From positions 1 through 64,000 of the forward strand of contig JAHDWA010000039.1 in the NCBI GenBank assembly GCA_023382535.1: a DNA stretch of 64,000 bases. The letters are read 5' to 3'. The position numbers and the translations under genes were made by a program. Source of the stretch: Anaerolineae bacterium. Lineage in GTDB: Bacteria > Chloroflexota > Anaerolineae > 4572-78 > J111. The notes under the pieces are model-generated. The model was given only the letters and a program-made list of their open reading frames with translations, was not told the origin of the DNA and searched no databases. Positions 17,322 through 25,088 of this stretch are shown here, in pieces (positions within the stretch are counted from its first letter, which is position 1; each line of letters starts with the position of its first letter).

Positions 17322-17822
17322 TTACGGTCCGCTCTCCGGGTCATCCTTCTTTTCTTCTTTAGCCGGGGAATCCCAGGCGCGAAGCCACTCAGCCTGGGCC
17401 TTGAGGCTTTCTTGCAGCATCGTCTCCCATAAATTGACCAACTTCTGGGCCTCCTGCTCCTGCCCCTGGCCGATCATCGCCCGCAGGCTGCGGATGGTCT
17501 CTTCAGCCTTTTCCAGCCGGAGCCTGAGGGCCTCGTACCGTTCCAGCAGCTCGAGATAGCGCGAGCGTGGTACGACCCCCATCATCCGCCACCAATCTTC
17601 CAGCCACTCTTCAAACACTTCCGGTTTGACAGCCGCACCTGCCGGGGGCATAAATTTAGCCTGCCAGCGCTGCAACTCCTCCGGTTTGGCGGAAGCTTCC
17701 GTCAACGCCTTAAAAGCCTCTTGCGCCTCGGCGGTGCCGCGAACGGCCTCAGCCATGAGGGTAAACCAGGCTTCCAGCGCCTTGGGACTGAACAGGGGTA
17801 CTTTAGGTATGCCGTCCACCAT
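17322..17822 (-). CDS. PHA-associated helical protein (PhaE/phasin-like)
   Basis: A 166-residue protein, largely helical, with a coiled-coil stretch at about 90-125 (SRYLELLERYEALRLRLEKA) and a charged C-terminus. Near 130-150 it has LWETMLQESLKAQAEWLRAW, which matches the repeat unit of the phasin-like protein at 21065-21559. No catalytic motif is seen. The start region overlaps the end of phaB by about 20 bp, which suggests translational coupling; ATG 17822 is chosen over a GTG at 17828. It is probably a granule-bound or synthase-accessory protein, inferred from this shared segment and the position directly behind phaB. Confidence 0.65.
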   Translation of the reverse strand: MVDGIPKVPLFSPKALEAWFTLMAEAVRGTAEAQEAFKALTEASAKPEELQRWQAKFMPPAGAAVKPEVFEEWLEDWWRMMGVVPRSRYLELLERYEALRLRLEKAEETIRSLRAMIGQGQEQEAQKLVNLWETMLQESLKAQAEWLRAWDSPAKEEKKDDPESGP

Positions 17823-18516
17823 TGACACTCAATACTTCGCCGGTAATATATGCCCCGGCCAGAGGTGATAGCAAAAAGGCCACGGCCCAGGCGATCTCAT
17901 CGAGCCGGGCAAAGCGGCGCAGCGGGATGGTCTGCAAGATTTTTTCCTTGACCGGCTCAGGGATGGATTTGACCATATCCGTTTCGGTAAAGCCGGGGGC
18001 GACCACATTGCAGCGCACGTTAAAGCGGGCGCCTTCCAGAGCCAGCGTTTTGGCTAAACCAATCTGGCCTGCTTTGGTGGCGGCGTAATTCGATTGGCCG
18101 ATGTTGCCCTGCTCGCCCACCACCGAGCTGATGAAAACAACAGCGCCATCCTTACGCTCATACATGCCGGGAAGAACAGGCCGCAGGGTATTATAGACGC
18201 CGGTCAGGTTGGTCGCAATCACGGCATCCCAATCTTCGTGCGACATTTTGGAAAAGAGCGCATCCCGGTTAATGCCGGCATTGGCGACGACACCGTAAAT
18301 CGGGCCAAGTTTGTTTTCAATTTCCACTGCCGCCGCTTCGATTGCCGCAGGATCGGTTACATCGGCCTGCAAGGGCAGCGATCCTCTTGGGCCTGGCCCG
18401 CTGCGGTAGGTATAAGCTACTTTAGCCTCAAAATTTTCTAACAAAGCAACAATGGCCGCCCCAATGCCCCGGTTACCCCCGGTCACAAGAACAACTTTGT
18501 TCTCCAGCCCTAACAT
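17803..18516 (-). CDS. phaB: Acetoacetyl-CoA reductase (SDR)
   Basis: A 237-residue short-chain dehydrogenase. The NAD(P) loop is TGGNRGIGAA (13-22), NAG is near 90, and the catalytic Ser and Tyr-Lys are in FISSVVGEQGNIGQSNYAATK near 135-155. It reduces acetoacetyl-CoA to (R)-3-hydroxybutyryl-CoA, the PHA monomer; a FabG role in fatty-acid synthesis is the alternative. Position between phaC and the phasin-like gene favours PhaB. GGGAG lies about 10 bases upstream of the ATG. A hairpin separates it from phaC. Confidence 0.88.
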   Translation of the reverse strand: MLGLENKVVLVTGGNRGIGAAIVALLENFEAKVAYTYRSGPGPRGSLPLQADVTDPAAIEAAAVEIENKLGPIYGVVANAGINRDALFSKMSHEDWDAVIATNLTGVYNTLRPVLPGMYERKDGAVVFISSVVGEQGNIGQSNYAATKAGQIGLAKTLALEGARFNVRCNVVAPGFTETDMVKSIPEPVKEKILQTIPLRRFARLDEIAWAVAFLLSPLAGAYITGEVLSVNGGRHT

Positions 18517-18590
18517 TATTAATTTTCTCCCTTCTTGGCTGATAAAATTTATTTTACTGTATCATCTATCCTTGCCTAAAAACCGGAAAG

Positions 18591-18628
18591 GCCGCCGAAA
18601 GCAAATGTATTCACTTCCTTTCGGCGGC
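18591..18628 (-). terminator. Hairpin between phaC and phaB
   Basis: Perfect 11-bp stem GCCGCCGAAAG / CTTTCGGCGGC with a 16-base loop; on the minus strand it is followed by CTTTCCGGTTTTT. It may end or attenuate the phaE-phaC transcript before phaB. Confidence 0.55.
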
Positions 18629-18703
18629 TGTCGGTCATCGGTCAGAGGATTAAAAACTTTACTATAGCCATTTCGGGCAACCGGGAGTGGAGTGCCGCTG
18701 GTC

Positions 18704-19798
18704 TCAGTCGCGCTGTTTAAGCCATTCCACAATGGTGGGAGGCAGGTCGCGCTGCACCTTGCCGCTGACATACATACCAATATGCCCAACGGGGAAGGAC
18801 CTGACAGTGTAATCTTTGCTGCTGATATACTTCTCTAGCGCCTTGCTGGCTGCGGGCGGCACCAGATGGTCTTCTTCGGCATAAACGTTGAGCACCGGCA
18901 TGGTGATACGGCTCAAGTCAACTCGCTTATCGCCTAACTCAACCTCACCTTTGATCAACTTGTTCCCCTGGTAAAAATCTTTCATGAACTGCCGGTAAGC
19001 TTGACCCGCCTGGTCGGGGCTGTCGAAAATCCATTTCTCCATACGCAGAAAATTCATCAGCTTAGCTTCGTCGTCCAGAATGTCAACGACATCAAGATAC
19101 TTTTGGATGCCCAGTTGGAAAGGTTTCAGCATCAGGTAGCCCAAGTTCATGAAGTCACCGGGGATGTTACCCAGGGCATCCACCATCAGGTCAACATCCA
19201 TACCCTGGGGGCCATAAGTACAGCCGGCCCAGAGGTTGAGCAGACCTTCCTCCGCTTGAAAATCTGCCGGTGTAACCATCACGGTCAGGTTTTTAACCTT
19301 CTCCGGGTAGAGCGAGGCATAACAGAGACTAAAGGTGCCGCCCTGGCAGATACCCAGCAGGTTGATCTGCTCCAGGTTGTGCCGCTGGCGGATCACATCC
19401 ACGCAGTTATTGATGTAACCGTTGATATAGTCGTCGAGGGTCAGCCAGTAGTCGGCCCGGCTGGGGTAGCCCCAATCAATCAGGTAAAGGTCCACCCCCA
19501 GCTTGAGTAGGTTGCGGATCAACGAGCGGTCTTCTTGCAGGTCGGCCATATAGGGCCGGTTGACCAGAGCGTAGACAATGAGTACCGGCGTGCTCACCGT
19601 CTGCTCCGCCAGCGGGGTAAAGTGATACAAGACCAGCTTGTCTTCCCGGTAGACCGGTTCTTTGGCCGACACGCCCACCTTGATGTCTTCTTCGCGCAGC
19701 CGGCTAAGAGTCTCCATCCCTTTGACCAACTTGCGGTTGAACTCAGTTACCTCATGGACAATTTCTTCCGGGCCGATTTGGATCGGAAATGGGGTCAT
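18704..19798 (-). CDS. phaC: PHA synthase class III, catalytic subunit
   Basis: A 364-residue alpha/beta hydrolase that polymerises (R)-3-hydroxyacyl-CoA into PHA. The lipase-like box GICQGG places the nucleophile at Cys151; the other triad residues are Asp310 (YAEEDHLVPP) and His339 (PVGHIGMYV). The short length and the PhaE partner are typical of class III; class I enzymes are about 570-600 residues. The ATG overlaps the phaE stop by four bases (ATGA), giving tight coupling and presumably near-equal subunit synthesis. The product acts at the granule surface. Confidence 0.95.
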   Translation of the reverse strand: MTPFPIQIGPEEIVHEVTEFNRKLVKGMETLSRLREEDIKVGVSAKEPVYREDKLVLYHFTPLAEQTVSTPVLIVYALVNRPYMADLQEDRSLIRNLLKLGVDLYLIDWGYPSRADYWLTLDDYINGYINNCVDVIRQRHNLEQINLLGICQGGTFSLCYASLYPEKVKNLTVMVTPADFQAEEGLLNLWAGCTYGPQGMDVDLMVDALGNIPGDFMNLGYLMLKPFQLGIQKYLDVVDILDDEAKLMNFLRMEKWIFDSPDQAGQAYRQFMKDFYQGNKLIKGEVELGDKRVDLSRITMPVLNVYAEEDHLVPPAASKALEKYISSKDYTVRSFPVGHIGMYVSGKVQRDLPPTIVEWLKQRD

Positions 19799-21051
19799 GG
19801 CTGTTCACCTCCTTCCTGACTGCTCGCTTGCGCAGCAGCGGCCTTACTTTTGGCCGCTGGTCTTTTGGGAGCCGGCTTGGTTTTGGGGGGAGCAGGAGCA
19901 GGTTGGAGCGCTTCTTTAGCGGCAACGGCGGCCAACGCCTGCTGCAAGGCTTTCACCTCTTGACGCAACCCCTCAATGCTCTGGCGAGCCTCCTCAAGTT
20001 CCTGGCGGGCCGGAGAGAGTTCGGCCACAACTTTTTTAAGGGCCTTAAGTTCTTTCCGTTGTTCGTAGATGTTGCGGTGAGCTTCGTCAACCTCGCTGCG
20101 GGCAGCGATGTCGCTCGTCTTCAAGAATAGTTCGGTGATCTCGCGTTGGTGAAGGCGGTAATGCATGGCCGTGTTCAGCAGGCGGCCCTGAATGTGAATG
20201 TACTTTTCAGAGCGAAAAACCTCGATAAAGACCGGGTCGGCCACACTATTCCAGAGCAGGACCAATTCGCGCAAACTCTTGACCGGCTGGCCCTTTTCGG
20301 CCAGCGCCACCAGTTCTTTTATCATCCGTTCAACGGCCTGAACCCAGGTATCGGCCAGGATCACCTGATACTCAAAGCTGGCCTGGCGAAAATCCTGCCA
20401 GGCATCGAACCCTTTGAGCAGCTTTTCGTTTAGCTCGCGGGTGTAGCCCAGGCTGGGACTTTCGACCAAACGGCCGAACGTGCGCTCGTAAGCATCCCAA
20501 TAAAGATTGGTCAGATCAATTAGCTCCGAACCATTGCCGGTAATCGCCTGGCCTAAATGTCCTCGCGCCAATTGAGAAGATTTTAACCACGGCTGGGCCA
20601 GTTTGTTCCACTCTTTCAGATAGAGCTGCCACAGCTCGGTCAGGTCCTGGTTAATCTGCCGCGCACTCTCAGGAGATTGGAGGAGCTGCTGGCGCCACTG
20701 CTCGGTATAAGTTTTGAGGGTATTGTGCCATTCTTCGCCAGAGGCGGCTTTAGCCGCGACTGCCTTCCAGGTTTCGGTTAGAAATTGGAAGAATCCCACA
20801 AAAGTTTTCTGGCTGGCTAACAGACGCTCAGACACACTCTTGGCTGTCGGTTCAGTGGTGGCTGTCCAGGCTTCAACACCCTGGGCAGCCACTTTTTGCC
20901 ACGGTTCAGCCAAATCGGCAGAGAAAGGAGGAGCCGGCGCGGTGCGGGCCAGGTCGTACCAGTTTTTCCACATCTGCTTCTGGGCTTCGACCCAGGCTTT
21001 GGTCATAGTTTCGATCTGGTCACTCCACGGTGTAGAATTTCCTCCAGGCAT
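19795..21051 (-). CDS. phaE: PHA synthase class III, subunit PhaE
   Basis: A 418-residue protein, the non-catalytic partner of PhaC. It is helical, with a segment at 11-33 (MTKAWVEAQKQMWKNW) shared with the neighbouring phasin-like protein, the LGYTRELNEKLLKGFDAW region near 210, a coiled coil at 325-380 and an Ala/Lys/Pro-rich tail like that of histone-like phasins. The stop overlaps the phaC start. PhaE is needed for class III synthase activity. The Lys-rich tail could bind DNA or the granule; this is inference. Confidence 0.85.
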   Translation of the reverse strand: MPGGNSTPWSDQIETMTKAWVEAQKQMWKNWYDLARTAPAPPFSADLAEPWQKVAAQGVEAWTATTEPTAKSVSERLLASQKTFVGFFQFLTETWKAVAAKAASGEEWHNTLKTYTEQWRQQLLQSPESARQINQDLTELWQLYLKEWNKLAQPWLKSSQLARGHLGQAITGNGSELIDLTNLYWDAYERTFGRLVESPSLGYTRELNEKLLKGFDAWQDFRQASFEYQVILADTWVQAVERMIKELVALAEKGQPVKSLRELVLLWNSVADPVFIEVFRSEKYIHIQGRLLNTAMHYRLHQREITELFLKTSDIAARSEVDEAHRNIYEQRKELKALKKVVAELSPARQELEEARQSIEGLRQEVKALQQALAAVAAKEALQPAPAPPKTKPAPKRPAAKSKAAAAQASSQEGGEQP

Positions 21052-21064
21052 GGTTTTCAGCCTT

Positions 21065-21559
21065 TCACTTCTTATCGTTCACTTTGGCTTCGGTGGGCAT
21101 GGTGGACCACTGGCGGACCCACTCAGTCTGGGCATTCATCACCTTTTGCGAGGTTTCCTGCCAGGTTTTATACATTTTCTGGCCTTCTTCGCTCCAGTCG
21201 GGAGCTGTCTTGGACGGGTCAAATTTCTTGACCATAGCAAACCAGCTATCCCAGAGCTGCTTCTGGGCCTCGGCCCACTGTTTGCTCATCTCCTGGGCCT
21301 GCTGCGCCCAATCACCGACCTCTTTAGGAGCGCCCTCAACAGATTTGATACTGTCCGCCCACATACGTGTCCATTCAGCCTGCGCGTTCAACGTATTTTT
21401 AACCGACTCTTCCCACATAGTCAGGGTTTTGGCCCAAAAGTCGGCCATCTGAGCCTTCTCAAAGTGCTGCGTGGTCCCTAGCCAGTTATCCCACATTTTT
21501 TTCTGCGTATCCACCCAGGCTTTGGTCATTTCCTCAGCCTGCTTGGTCCAATCCATCAT
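21065..21559 (-). CDS. Phasin-like protein with internal duplication
   Basis: A 164-residue protein made of two similar halves. Each half has a unit of the form W..QA.EM.K.W...QK..W..W (residues 4-26 and 84-106) followed by a unit ending in AQ.EW.R.W (about 47-68 and 132-153). The first unit also opens PhaE, and the second also occurs in the protein at 17322-17822. AGGAG lies 7 bases before the first ATG. It is the promoter-proximal gene ahead of phaE-phaC. A granule-coating or synthase-accessory role is inferred from this; it has no recognised enzyme motif. Confidence 0.7.
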   Translation of the reverse strand: MMDWTKQAEEMTKAWVDTQKKMWDNWLGTTQHFEKAQMADFWAKTLTMWEESVKNTLNAQAEWTRMWADSIKSVEGAPKEVGDWAQQAQEMSKQWAEAQKQLWDSWFAMVKKFDPSKTAPDWSEEGQKMYKTWQETSQKVMNAQTEWVRQWSTMPTEAKVNDKK

Positions 21560-22040
21560 GGTTTATCTCCTTACTTTTTCAGTTAAATTTAATTATTAAG
21601 AGGGACAAAGCGGCAAGTTGGCTGAGAAAGAGGAGGTAACCAACTATAAACAACCTTGCCAACCGAGTTTAGGTTGCCTGGAACTTGTAAAACCAAAAGT
21701 TCTCAAGCGTTAAGAAGAAACCGATTTAGATGGTGGAAAAAAGATGAAAGGGGAGGTGCGCGGCTCGCTTTTCCAAGTGACAGGAAGAAGCTACGAGTAT
21801 ATAAAATTTTTCTGAAGTCATACCATGCTAACATGCGTAAACCTGCATGTCAAACATAAGGAGAACGTTCGGAAACTATAAAAACAGTATGAGACTCCTG
21901 AAAATTAGGATAGGTGGAGTCTAATATAGATCAGCGACACAAAACAGTGTCAAGGCTCATATTTCTTTACGACGTTTGTCACTCAGATGTAATTTTCCGA
22001 ATGCTCTCCGAATTAAAATTTGAGCTATAGAGCCTACCTG
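21560..22040. other. Long leader/intergenic region before the phasin-phaE-phaC operon
   Basis: 481 bp without a convincing gene. It contains the candidate promoter at 21825-21853 and a second TTGACA-like hexamer (minus strand, 21953-21948). The implied leader of about 260 nt is long, but I saw no recognisable RNA element. Confidence 0.4.
21825..21853 (-). promoter_or_regulatory. Candidate promoter of the phasin-phaE-phaC operon
   Basis: Minus strand: -35 TTGACA (21853-21848, consensus), 17-bp spacer, -10 TAGCAT (21830-21825). Confidence 0.45.
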
Positions 22041-22427
22041 CTACCCCTGCCACCACATCGCCTGGCGCAAAATATCGGTGACGGAGACAATGCCGAGCAG
22101 TTTACCTTTGATCACCGGGGCGCGGCGGAGATGAAAGTGGGCAAACAGCCGGGCTGCATGCTCCACGCTTAAATCGGGGTTGACCACAATACAGGGCTTG
22201 GTCATAATTTCGTGGACACGCACTTCTTGGGGATCTTTACCGTAGGCGGCTATCTTATAGACAATATCCGTCTCAGTGATAATGCCGTAAGCGTCCTCGA
22301 CACTGCGCGGCTCCACAATCAGGTCACGCAGCTTTTTTTCCTTCATCAATTCGATAGCCTCGGCGACAGGTGCGGAACCTTGAATCGTGACCACGTCGGT
22401 CGTCATGATCTCTTTCACTTTCAGCAT
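22041..22427 (-). CDS. CBS-domain pair protein (copy 2)
   Basis: A 128-residue protein of two CBS domains (MLKVKEIMTTDVVTIQGSAPVAEAI and VHEIMTKPCIVVNPDLSVEHAA). Such stand-alone Bateman modules bind adenine nucleotides and signal energy state. It is a tandem paralogue of the gene at 22448-22822, from which it is separated by 20 bp. No partner is fused to it. Its place within a PHA region suggests a link to carbon or energy status, which is inference. Confidence 0.85.
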   Translation of the reverse strand: MLKVKEIMTTDVVTIQGSAPVAEAIELMKEKKLRDLIVEPRSVEDAYGIITETDIVYKIAAYGKDPQEVRVHEIMTKPCIVVNPDLSVEHAARLFAHFHLRRAPVIKGKLLGIVSVTDILRQAMWWQG

Positions 22428-22447
22428 GGCTTTCTCCCTTATACGAG

Positions 22448-22822
22448 CTACATGGCCCGGCGCAAAATGTCCGAGACCGAAACAATTCCCAGCAATTTTT
22501 CTTGAATGACGGGGGCTTTGTGAATGTGCAGATTGGCAAACAAGCGGGCCACGTATTCTACCCCCAGGTCGGGATTAATGACCACGCAGGGTTTGGTCAT
22601 GATGTCGCCGACGCTCACCGCTTTCGGGTCTTTGGCCGGGCCAATCACCTTATAGGCAACATCCGCTTCGCTGACAATGCCATAGGCATCGTCCTCATCA
22701 TGGGGCAGCACCACCAGGGCATGCACCTTCTTTCGCTTCATCAGCTCAACCGCTTCGGCCACCCAGGCCGACTCGCGGATGGTCACAACCTCAGGTGTCA
22801 TAATATCTTTTGCTTTCAACAT
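22448..22822 (-). CDS. CBS-domain pair protein (copy 1)
   Basis: A 124-residue double-CBS protein (MLKAKDIMTPEVVTIRESAWVAEAV near the start, GDIMTKPCVVINPDLGVEYVA near 75). It aligns along its full length with the next gene, more than half of residues identical by eye, so the pair arose by tandem duplication. The two could form a heterodimeric four-CBS ring. A Shine-Dalgarno AGGAGA precedes the start. It probably lies in one transcript with copy 2. Confidence 0.85.
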   Translation of the reverse strand: MLKAKDIMTPEVVTIRESAWVAEAVELMKRKKVHALVVLPHDEDDAYGIVSEADVAYKVIGPAKDPKAVSVGDIMTKPCVVINPDLGVEYVARLFANLHIHKAPVIQEKLLGIVSVSDILRRAM

Positions 22823-22875
22823 AATGACTTATCTCCTTTGACAGTCAGTAGACACTCGTTTTTGTGTCTAGAAAA

Positions 22876-22911
22876 TGACTGGCACCTGGTTAAGGGCACG
22901 AATGCCAGTCA
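22876..22911 (-). terminator. Terminator after the second SDR gene
   Basis: 9-bp stem TGACTGGCA / TGCCAGTCA, followed on the minus strand by TTTTCTAG. It lies 17 bp past the SDR stop codon. Confidence 0.6.
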
Positions 22912-22927
22912 CCTGAGTAATATAGGC

Positions 22928-23740
22928 TTAGATGACGGTTCCGCCATCAACGTGCAGCACATGCCCGGTAACGTAGGCAGCTTCATCTGAAGCCAGCCAC
23001 AGGAAAGCGTTGGCGATATCTTCCGGCTTGCCAAAGCGACCCAATGCAATCCGCTCTAACAGCTTCTCGATAACCTTATCAGGAATCCCGTCAATCATCC
23101 GCGTTTCGGTAAAGCCGGGAGCGACGGCATTGGCCCGAATTCCTTTACGGCCTAACTCGCGTGCCCACACCTTGGTCATCCCAATAACCCCGGCCTTACT
23201 GGCCACATAATTGGTCTGGCCAAAGTTGCCGTACGGGGCTACCACCGACGCCGTGCTGAGGATAACGCCGCTGCCTTGCTGAACCATGGTCGGGACCACG
23301 GCTTTGGTGCAGTTGAAAACACCCTTAAGATTGACGTCTATGACCAGGTCAAAATTCTCTTCGCTCATTTTGGTTAACTGGGCATCGCGGACAATCCCGG
23401 CATTATTGACCAAAATATCAATCCGCTCGTACTGCTTTAAAGCCGCTTGAACCATTGTTTCCACGGAAGTGCTGTCGGTCACATCCACCTGAACAGGCAA
23501 AGCCGCCCGTGTTCGAGTTACAACTGCGTGTTTGCCGCCATTGGCCGAAGTAACATGCTCACCCACGGCATGGACCGGGGGTTCCTGATCCATGATTTCG
23601 TCGGCAACCATTTGAGCCACGGCAAATTCAATATCGGCCACCACCACAAGCGCGCCTTCCTCGGCAAAACGCAGCGCAGTTGCCCGTCCAATTCCCCGTC
23701 CGCCCCCCGTGATAACGGCTACCTTGTCTTTGAGGCGCAT
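22928..23740 (-). CDS. SDR-family 3-oxoacyl reductase with an inserted segment
   Basis: A 270-residue short-chain dehydrogenase: TGGGRGIGRA near 13, NNAGIVRDAQLTKM near 115, and the catalytic STASVVAPYGNFGQTNYVASK near 165-185. Between the second and third strands (about 50-80) it has some 30 extra residues containing PPVHAVGEH and ANGGKHAV, absent from PhaB/FabG. The position between a phasin gene and CBS genes suggests a second acetoacetyl-CoA or 3-ketoacyl-CoA reductase. GGGGAG sits 6 bases before the ATG at 23740 and directly abuts the ATG at 23746, so I chose 23740. Confidence 0.85.
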   Translation of the reverse strand: MRLKDKVAVITGGGRGIGRATALRFAEEGALVVVADIEFAVAQMVADEIMDQEPPVHAVGEHVTSANGGKHAVVTRTRAALPVQVDVTDSTSVETMVQAALKQYERIDILVNNAGIVRDAQLTKMSEENFDLVIDVNLKGVFNCTKAVVPTMVQQGSGVILSTASVVAPYGNFGQTNYVASKAGVIGMTKVWARELGRKGIRANAVAPGFTETRMIDGIPDKVIEKLLERIALGRFGKPEDIANAFLWLASDEAAYVTGHVLHVDGGTVI

Positions 23741-23773
23741 ATCCATCTCCCCTTGAGTCCTACTTAAAAATTC

Positions 23774-23808
23774 AAGACCCTGAAGGTTTTATAAATCTTT
23801 AGGGTCTT
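23774..23808 (-). terminator. Terminator after the phasin gene (agaccct palindrome)
   Basis: Stem AAGACCCT / AGGGTCTT, extended with mismatches by GAAGG / TCTTT, followed on the minus strand by GAATTTTTAAG. The same arms recur at 52952-52984. Confidence 0.65.
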
Positions 23809-23818
23809 AAACAATCAA

Positions 23819-24322
23819 TTAGTTCGTCGCTGAAATACTGGTGAACATTTTGGCCGCACGTTCGGCGGCCCAATCGGAGAAGAGGGCCGTAGTCGTCATC
23901 ACTTTGGAAGCAGTGGTGAACATCTTGGCCATATATTCGGAACCGGCCTGGGCCTGATCTTGAAATAGTTCTGCTGCATCAACCACAATCTGCCGTTCTT
24001 GCTCGCTCAAGGCATGCGCCTTCTTGAAGCTGCCAATCATCACCTTATCCAGACTCTCGCGGAAGGCCAGCGATTCATCGAGGACCTGCTGGGTCGCTTC
24101 CAGAACAAAGCGGGTGTAGGTCTGGTTGAACTCCTGCCAGGCGGCAAAATTCTTCTCCAGCACCTGTTGATTAGCTGCTAAGAGGTTTTTAGCATCTTCC
24201 GTCGCCTTGATCGCATTATTTACCATCACTTCCACAGCGGCCTTGGTGTCCTCACTTACCTTGGCGGCTACATCAGCCGTATTGACGACACTTTCTTTCC
24301 CATTGTTCAGTTTTGTAGGCAT
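23819..24322 (-). CDS. Phasin family protein
   Basis: A 167-residue, wholly helical protein with the phasin pattern: NNAIKATEDAKNLLAANQQV (35-54), FAAWQEFNQTYTRFV (60-74) and a C-terminal MFTTASKVMTTTALFSDWAA. Phasins coat PHA granules and control their size. AGGAGA lies 6 bases before the ATG. It is followed by a hairpin terminator and preceded, 41 bp away, by a second phasin-like gene. Assignment rests on composition, helical pattern and neighbours, since phasins diverge strongly in sequence. Confidence 0.75.
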   Translation of the reverse strand: MPTKLNNGKESVVNTADVAAKVSEDTKAAVEVMVNNAIKATEDAKNLLAANQQVLEKNFAAWQEFNQTYTRFVLEATQQVLDESLAFRESLDKVMIGSFKKAHALSEQERQIVVDAAELFQDQAQAGSEYMAKMFTTASKVMTTTALFSDWAAERAAKMFTSISATN

Positions 24323-24363
24323 AGCTTATCTCCTTTTTAGGCTTGTAGATAAAAATTCTTGAC

Positions 24364-24900
24364 TTATTCTGCCGGCTTACCTCTACTGGCAGCTTTTTCA
24401 CTCTTTGCCTGTAGAGCTTGTTCTAACGTTTCTACTTTGACCGTCAGCGCCTCAATTTGGGCTTGCAAGGACTTTAAAACCTCGACGACCTGTTTCTGGT
24501 CAGGCTGCTCTGAGAACTGCCAGGCTTTAAGCGCCCGTTGGGTCGCCTGGTCAATTTGCTCTTTGAATGTTTGGGATTGCTTAACTGTTTGCTCCATTGC
24601 CTCAAACATCATGCCCGTGTAACTGGAAGCAAATTGTTCCCACAATTTAAAACTTTCTTGCAGCACCTTCTCTTGATTCATGTTTTGACCTCCTGCTATC
24701 GCCTCCAGCGTCAGTTGCGCCAGGTAGCGCTGAATAAAAGCCACGGCTTCGGCAAAGTCGGTAAAGCGGTCTTCCTCATCACCCTGCACATGGCGAATGT
24801 GCCCGCGCCACTGGACGTGGGGTTCATCCTGCGCGTCCCGCCACATCTCCTGGGTAAAACGCAGCACAAATGAAGCAACATTGTTCTGGGGTTTCATCAT
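24364..24900 (-). CDS. Two-part phasin-like protein with internal start
   Basis: A 178-residue protein. Residues 1-65 form a small compact domain (SFVLRFTQEMWRDAQDEPHVQWRGHIRHVQ) of unknown function; residues 74-178 are a phasin-like helix ending in a coiled coil (LQAQIEALTVKVETLEQALQ). A near-perfect AGGAGGT lies 6 bases before an in-frame ATG at 24681, better than the site at the first ATG. The gene may therefore make both a full-length protein and a 105-residue phasin. The neighbour downstream is a true phasin. The N-terminal domain is not recognised. Confidence 0.65.
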   Translation of the reverse strand: MMKPQNNVASFVLRFTQEMWRDAQDEPHVQWRGHIRHVQGDEEDRFTDFAEAVAFIQRYLAQLTLEAIAGGQNMNQEKVLQESFKLWEQFASSYTGMMFEAMEQTVKQSQTFKEQIDQATQRALKAWQFSEQPDQKQVVEVLKSLQAQIEALTVKVETLEQALQAKSEKAASRGKPAE

Positions 24901-25005
24901 CGTTAATCACCTTACCTGAATTTTATTTTAATAAAGTGGAGTTACAGTTGAGTTACAGGGGGCAGAGGCCAAAAATTTCTAGCAGCTCTAAGATAAGGCC
25001 AAACG

Positions 25006-25056
25006 TAGTGGGTAAATGAACGGAACACGTACTACGCAATACGCACTGACCCACTA
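25006..25056. repeat. Hairpin carrying a heptamer array
   Basis: Arms TAGTGGGT / ACCCACTA enclose 7-mers cgtacta, cgcaata, cgcactg. It lies downstream of the SARP-like gene and may also act in termination. Confidence 0.65.
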
Positions 25057-25088
25057 TTTTGGGGAAGCGCCTTCCTGGAAGCTTCGCC

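Noticed and set aside
21560..22040. A riboswitch in the long leader before the phasin operon
   Set aside because: No recognisable conserved core could be found by eye.
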